Positions 60,366-64,000 of a stretch of 64,000 nucleotides of DNA are shown here, piece by piece (the stretch's first letter is position 1; each line of letters starts with the position of its first letter). A program made the position numbers and the translations under genes. A model generated the notes under the pieces. It had not been told where the DNA came from. It worked only from the letters and a program-made list of their open reading frames with translations, and did no database searches. Source of the stretch: Saprospiraceae bacterium (GTDB lineage: Bacteria; Bacteroidota; Bacteroidia; Chitinophagales; Saprospiraceae); NCBI GenBank assembly GCA_013214355.1, contig JABSSL010000013.1, positions 1 through 64,000 of the forward strand, given 5' to 3'.

Positions 60366-62048
60366 TTATTGAATTACCGGTGTCAAGTGCATCAAGTCTA
60401 GACCGTATTTGATTGGAATGGCGAATGTAATTCTAGCTCCTTCGGCCGAAGTAGTTGAGGCGGCAAAGATGGCGATGACTTTTCCATCTTTATCAAAAAC
60501 AGGTCCTCCACTATTTCCTGCACCAGTTTCGCTGGCTGTCAGCTGGTAGTATTCACCCATTGGACTGTAATAGCCGCTTAGTTCGGCATTATTAGATAGA
60601 TTACTTCCTCTAATGATCTTACCAATGGTACCATCTGTAATGGTTGGATCAGGTACAACTTTGACTTCTCCTGCAGCTCTACCAAATTCTTGCGTAGCTC
60701 GTCCATAGATTACCGTTGGAGAGATTCCTGGATAACCCATTACGGCAATCTTTTGCCCTTGTACGGCTTCTGCTCCATCCTCCTTCAGTTCTACGGGTGC
60801 AAACTCTGCCATGTGATCCACTTTGATCATTGCTACATCATGATTAGAACTTGATTGTACCATTCTAGCATTGATTCTGGAATCTGTTTTCGCGAAGGTG
60901 ACGTTCATGTAAGTGCTCTCTCCTGCCAAGATCTTTCCAGAAACAGGCTCTCTTCCGAAGAATTTGGATTCAGAGGGTATCCATCTGGCTGGGGCTTTCA
61001 CTCGGCCGGTTATCTTCCACTTTCCTTCAACCCTTTGATATAGCAAGCCCTGAGAAGCTTCGCGTGGGAAAGTGTAAGGGTATTTCCAAGGTTCAGCGAT
61101 GTGCTTATTGGTAAGGATGTAACCATCTTCATCTACGATGAAACCCGTACCAGAGAGGGATGACATAGCAATAGGAGCTCCCTCTACCACATCTTTCTTC
61201 AATCCTAGCAATGGCTCTATCACACCAGGCTCCATTTCAATAAACAGTGGCATTACATATTCCTTTCCGGTTTTTTCATCCTTCTGGCGAGTATACTGAT
61301 GGTAGATATCGTCTCCGGTAGGTGCATGGATCAATTTGAACCCAAACTCGATAAATACTACCTTATCGGTGTTTTCCTTGGCAATTCTTGCAGGAGAAAA
61401 GGCTTCTTCCACTACCGTGGTGGTATTGGTGATTACTTTCACCGTATCGGTTCCCGCTGTAAAGTCATCTTTGGAAGGGATTAATTGATCTTTAAAAGTA
61501 TATCCTAAAGCTGTAGTCACTAAAAGGATAGCCCCAATAACAGAGATTAAGGTTTTTTGAGATCGCTTGCGTTCGGTGAAAATCGCTCGCTCAAAGGTTT
61601 CCTTACCGATCCCTTGCTTAGCAGGAGTGGTTTCTACAATACTGTGCTCCATAGTAGGATCTGCTGCTGGAATTTGAATCAATTGCGTAGCTGCTTCCCC
61701 AACTGGGCTAGGATTAAGGTCAAATTGAAAACGTGGTCCCTTGGCGCCTAAAGACACCTCATCTCCTGGGCGTAGATGGTGACTCCCCGTAATCTTTTGT
61801 CCGTTTACATAAGTGCCGTTCAGACTATTGTGATCGGTAATTGTGAAGGTCCCAGCTGTTTCTCCCCTTTCAATTGCACCATGTTCTCGGCTTACAGCGC
61901 TGTCCTGATCAACATCAAATTGCAGTTGATTGTGCGCAGCACGCCCGAAGCTAATCGTATTGTTATCCTGATAATCAAATTCCTCAATTTGATTCGCCTT
62001 ACTCCCACTCAGGTGTCTAATGATGATTTGTTTTATCTCCTTGTTCAT
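60366..62048 (-). CDS. FHA domain-transmembrane-trypsin-like serine protease
   Basis: A 560-residue protein. An N-terminal FHA domain (about residues 1-110: SFGRAAHN, SREHGAIE, NSLNGTYVNG) should bind phospho-Thr. A membrane helix (166-183) follows, then an extracytoplasmic trypsin-like domain with catalytic His316 (TNKHIAEP), Asp404 (NHDVAMIKVD) and Ser513 (GAGNSGGPVF). The G-T-GFIVDEDGYILTN start is HtrA-like, but no PDZ domain is present. The layout joins an inside phosphosensor to an outside protease, next to the PP2C and kinase genes. Confidence 0.93.
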   Translation of the reverse strand: MNKEIKQIIIRHLSGSKANQIEEFDYQDNNTISFGRAAHNQLQFDVDQDSAVSREHGAIERGETAGTFTITDHNSLNGTYVNGQKITGSHHLRPGDEVSLGAKGPRFQFDLNPSPVGEAATQLIQIPAADPTMEHSIVETTPAKQGIGKETFERAIFTERKRSQKTLISVIGAILLVTTALGYTFKDQLIPSKDDFTAGTDTVKVITNTTTVVEEAFSPARIAKENTDKVVFIEFGFKLIHAPTGDDIYHQYTRQKDEKTGKEYVMPLFIEMEPGVIEPLLGLKKDVVEGAPIAMSSLSGTGFIVDEDGYILTNKHIAEPWKYPYTFPREASQGLLYQRVEGKWKITGRVKAPARWIPSESKFFGREPVSGKILAGESTYMNVTFAKTDSRINARMVQSSSNHDVAMIKVDHMAEFAPVELKEDGAEAVQGQKIAVMGYPGISPTVIYGRATQEFGRAAGEVKVVPDPTITDGTIGKIIRGSNLSNNAELSGYYSPMGEYYQLTASETGAGNSGGPVFDKDGKVIAIFAASTTSAEGARITFAIPIKYGLDLMHLTPVIQ

Positions 62049-62059
62049 GACTATATTTT

Positions 62060-62183
62060 TTAATAATTGTTATTAAATCAAGTATGACACAAAGATGGGG
62101 CGGAATGCACGCCTGGGAAATAGAGGTTTGCCTGGGAATTCGATTAAGAAAGCCTGGATATTTTTCTATAGGTTTTCCTATAG
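62060..62183. repeat. Two short inverted repeats upstream of the FHA-protease gene
   Basis: TTAATAA-TTG-TTATTAA at 62060-62076 lies 12 bp before the protease start, and CTATAGG-TTTT-CCTATAG at 62166-62183 forms a tight 7-bp stem farther out. They lie in the 363-bp gap (62049-62411), which otherwise holds no gene. The first could be an operator or part of the promoter; the second a hairpin. Confidence 0.5.
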
Positions 62184-62411
62184 ATGAATTCTTTATCTAT
62201 GGTATGTTGCTTAAGAAATAAGAGGGAAAGATGCCGTTTCAGCTTGAGTAAGGAGAAAAGAAACACTACATAAATCTATGACTATCAACAACTAATAATC
62301 AAAATACAGAAATAAAAAAACACAGCGGGACCTTAATGGAGGTTTGGAAGACGGGGATTGAATTTTGTCGTTAACATGATTTTGAAAGCCAGTGTATTGA
62401 GTCGATGTAGC

Positions 62412-63068
62412 CTAGTGATCGGCTAGGTAAACTTCAATTTGCGCCTTCAAGGCTTCGGATTCTTCTATTACTAGTTGGTAGTCTCTCAATTTTTGCCCCA
62501 CTAAGGATTGATAAATAATCAGTGTATTTTGAAGCACCAGGAGTTCCCCGTCCGGAAGCAGCCGCATGTTCAACAGGTCTGTATTAAATCGTAGCCAAGT
62601 CACCAATTCATCCAAAAAATAATCCGCTTGGATTTCATTCTTGCTGATGGTCTCTTGAACTCTCCCATCATAAAAGTCACTCAGCGTCTTCTGCAATTGG
62701 GGATCATCAATCAGTTTGAGCTTTCCGGAGGACTTCATGGAATTGTAGATGGAATTATTGGGAGCATAATTTTCTACCTGTAAGATGGATGGTAATTTAC
62801 CTTCCGCAGCTCCGACATTATTGGTAGATAAAAATAGAAGGAGGCTATCTACGTCTTCTTGATAATTTCTATTAAACGGAATCTGGTAATCTTCAAAAGA
62901 CTTAATATCTGCCTCAAGGTCATTCACCATAGAACGCATCAATAATCGGGCTTCCTTACGCTCCTCATTCGTCTTACCTCTAGCATCAACGTAAAAGGCT
63001 AGATAAACGCCCAGTATGACAGCTATGAAATTCAGGAGATGATTTAACCAATTGTATCTTTTCTTCAT
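62412..63068 (-). CDS. Membrane-anchored hypothetical protein (DUF6090-like)
   Basis: A 218-residue protein with a single N-terminal membrane helix (LNHLLNFIAVILGVYLAFYV, about residues 9-28) and a long, highly helical extracytoplasmic part with charged heptads (ERKEARLLMRSMVNDLEADIKSF and more). The YNSMKSSGKLKLIDDPQLQKTLSDFYDGR segment is similar in style to Bacteroidota DUF6090 proteins of unknown function. It lies between the protease gene and the subtilase. Confidence 0.65.
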   Translation of the reverse strand: MKKRYNWLNHLLNFIAVILGVYLAFYVDARGKTNEERKEARLLMRSMVNDLEADIKSFEDYQIPFNRNYQEDVDSLLLFLSTNNVGAAEGKLPSILQVENYAPNNSIYNSMKSSGKLKLIDDPQLQKTLSDFYDGRVQETISKNEIQADYFLDELVTWLRFNTDLLNMRLLPDGELLVLQNTLIIYQSLVGQKLRDYQLVIEESEALKAQIEVYLADH

Positions 63069-63285
63069 CTTTTACTTGGATTCAAGACTTCTACAAGAAA
63101 GCCCTTATTTTGCCAGACTCCAATAAATATACGGCAAAAATCAATGGTACAATTCGTACTTATTATGGCCAAGATAACTTCTGTAGGAACAGCAGTATAC
63201 ACATTATGTTTTCGCAAGAGAAAGGAAGAGAAACTAATAATGAAAAATTCTTCAGGAGGGATAAATAGTAAAGGAGGAACGCCAT

Positions 63286-63321
63286 CCAGTGTAAGGGGCT
63301 ATTAGTGCACCCTTACACTGG
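63286..63321. repeat. 12-bp inverted repeat (hairpin) downstream of the subtilase gene
   Basis: CCAGTGTAAGGG (63286-63297) and CCCTTACACTGG (63310-63321) form a perfect 12-bp stem with a 12-nt loop, about 60 bp beyond the subtilase stop on its strand. No T-run follows on either strand, so a simple intrinsic terminator is not supported; the region (63069-63379) holds no other gene. Confidence 0.8.
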
Positions 63322-63379
63322 TTTCGCATTCCCCCTATTTTTCTTGTTCAATTTGATACAACCTTCAAACCATTTCGGT

Positions 63380-64000
63380 TTACTTCGGTCGCATCACATG
63401 TAAGTTATGAATATGGGGGGTTACTTTAAAATAGTGGTATCCTTTCTTCCGCTTTCCCCCACATAGTAAGGCTCCAGAAAAATTAGGTGCAGCCATGGAA
63501 GTTCCTGACATGTATCGATATCCTCCATTTTTATAAGTAGAATATATGTTATCCCCCGGAGCGGCATAGTCAACTGGCGGCTTTCCAAAATTGGAAAATT
63601 GATTAGCGAACGGACTCCACCACCAAGATTTGCCTTGTTGAGTAGCCGCAATAGTATAGACCCTGCGGGCATTTAGTCTCGCCGGATGGTATTCCCTAGC
63701 GTGTAGCTTATCATTACCTGCGGCAATTACAACAGAGACACCTTTAGCGCCCAACCTCTTGATAGCTCTTTCGACTAAGGTCTCAGGAGCGCTAGGGGAG
63801 ATCTTTCCACCGATGCTGAAGTTGACCACATCACCCGCAATACTGTTGTTGTATACCCAGTTTAGCCCCGCGATGAACCAGGAATAAGAGCCTCGATTAC
63901 TTGAGTTCAACACTTTGATAGGGACAACCGTGGCACCTGCCGCAACTCCTACTGCTCCATAACTATTGTTTTTGGCTGCCGCAATTCCTGCCACATGAGA
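63380..64000 (-). CDS. Subtilase (S8) family serine protease, 5' end outside the window
   Basis: The C-terminal 207 residues of a subtilisin-like protease. The frame enters from the right edge with SHVAGIAAAKNN, so the catalytic Asp and His lie just outside. Visible are the oxyanion Asn region (VVIAAGND) and the nucleophile Ser in MSGTSMAAPNFSGALL. After the catalytic Ser the chain ends soon (HNLHVMRPK), so no long sorting domain is present unless this end is truncated. It is likely secreted. A perfect hairpin lies about 60 bp beyond the stop. Confidence 0.9.
   Translation of the reverse strand, partial: SHVAGIAAAKNNSYGAVGVAAGATVVPIKVLNSSNRGSYSWFIAGLNWVYNNSIAGDVVNFSIGGKISPSAPETLVERAIKRLGAKGVSVVIAAGNDKLHAREYHPARLNARRVYTIAATQQGKSWWWSPFANQFSNFGKPPVDYAAPGDNIYSTYKNGGYRYMSGTSMAAPNFSGALLCGGKRKKGYHYFKVTPHIHNLHVMRPK

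Overview
The window looks like chromosomal DNA from a Bacteroidota bacterium, probably a marine or saprotrophic member near Saprospiria/Lewinella; the placement is inferred from gene content. Supporting signs are several promoter -7 elements of the TAnnTTTG type, a general lack of Shine-Dalgarno sites, a secreted protein with PKD-like repeats, a YpdA-type bacillithiol disulfide reductase, many lipoproteins, a lone FtsX-type ABC permease next to an NtrC/histidine-kinase pair, and TPR-type NarL histidine kinases. One tRNA (Ala, GGC) is present. No rRNA, CRISPR array, transposase or phage module was seen.

Layout. 1-1.9 kb: 5' part of a secreted repeat protein on the minus strand, with a frameshift near 1480, leaving the window on the left. 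2.2-8.3 kb: P450, SpoU/TrmH methyltransferase, YtcJ-like amidohydrolase, acylphosphatase plus SSAT-like acetyltransferase, and a polyprenyl diphosphate synthase. 8.7-12.8 kb: single-domain response regulator, a hybrid protein with a degenerate kinase core between two receiver domains, YpdA, and a GIN-domain protein. 13-15 kb: tRNA-Ala, a gene-poor 1.2 kb stretch, and a CrtA-like carotenoid oxygenase. 15.5-20 kb: ACC-synthase-like aminotransferase, then a TetR-controlled group (TetR, OsmC, GAPDH, probably a flavin/PNPOx-fold protein) with two matching operators. 20-24 kb: GNAT; an operon of alpha/beta hydrolase, ECF sigma factor and membrane protein; a pair of small envelope proteins; a Crp/Fnr regulator. 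24.9-29.5 kb: two tandem MDR oxidoreductases, a second YtcJ-like lipoprotein and a small unknown.

29.7-38.3 kb is a complete L-rhamnose-type catabolic operon with a divergent AraC regulator: isomerase (RhaI), kinase, aldolase/dehydrogenase fusion (RhaEW type) and FMN-dependent L-lactate dehydrogenase. Together these predict conversion of a 6-deoxyhexose to DHAP and pyruvate. The only transporter in the operon is an NCS1 (cytosine/purine-type) permease, an unexpected partner. 38.3-44 kb: Nudix hydrolase, TIM-barrel sugar isomerase lipoprotein, SelO (followed by a strong terminator) and a SulP transporter with an extra C-terminal region. 44-51.3 kb: an FtsX-type permease diverging from a sigma-54 activator and its histidine kinase, a candidate sigma-54 promoter and an inverted repeat between them, a membrane class III nucleotide cyclase, and a decayed copy of the histidine kinase 3' end.

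51.3-54.2 kb: a cytochrome c/sugar-dehydrogenase fusion lipoprotein and a beta-propeller protein. 54.4-62 kb is the most striking region: a co-directional run of six genes (FHA-serine protease, PP2C phosphatase, Ser/Thr kinase, outer-membrane barrel, NarL regulator, TPR histidine kinase) that appears to join eukaryote-like phosphosignalling and a two-component system in one transcription unit. 62.4-64 kb: a small membrane-anchored unknown and a subtilisin-family protease cut by the right edge.
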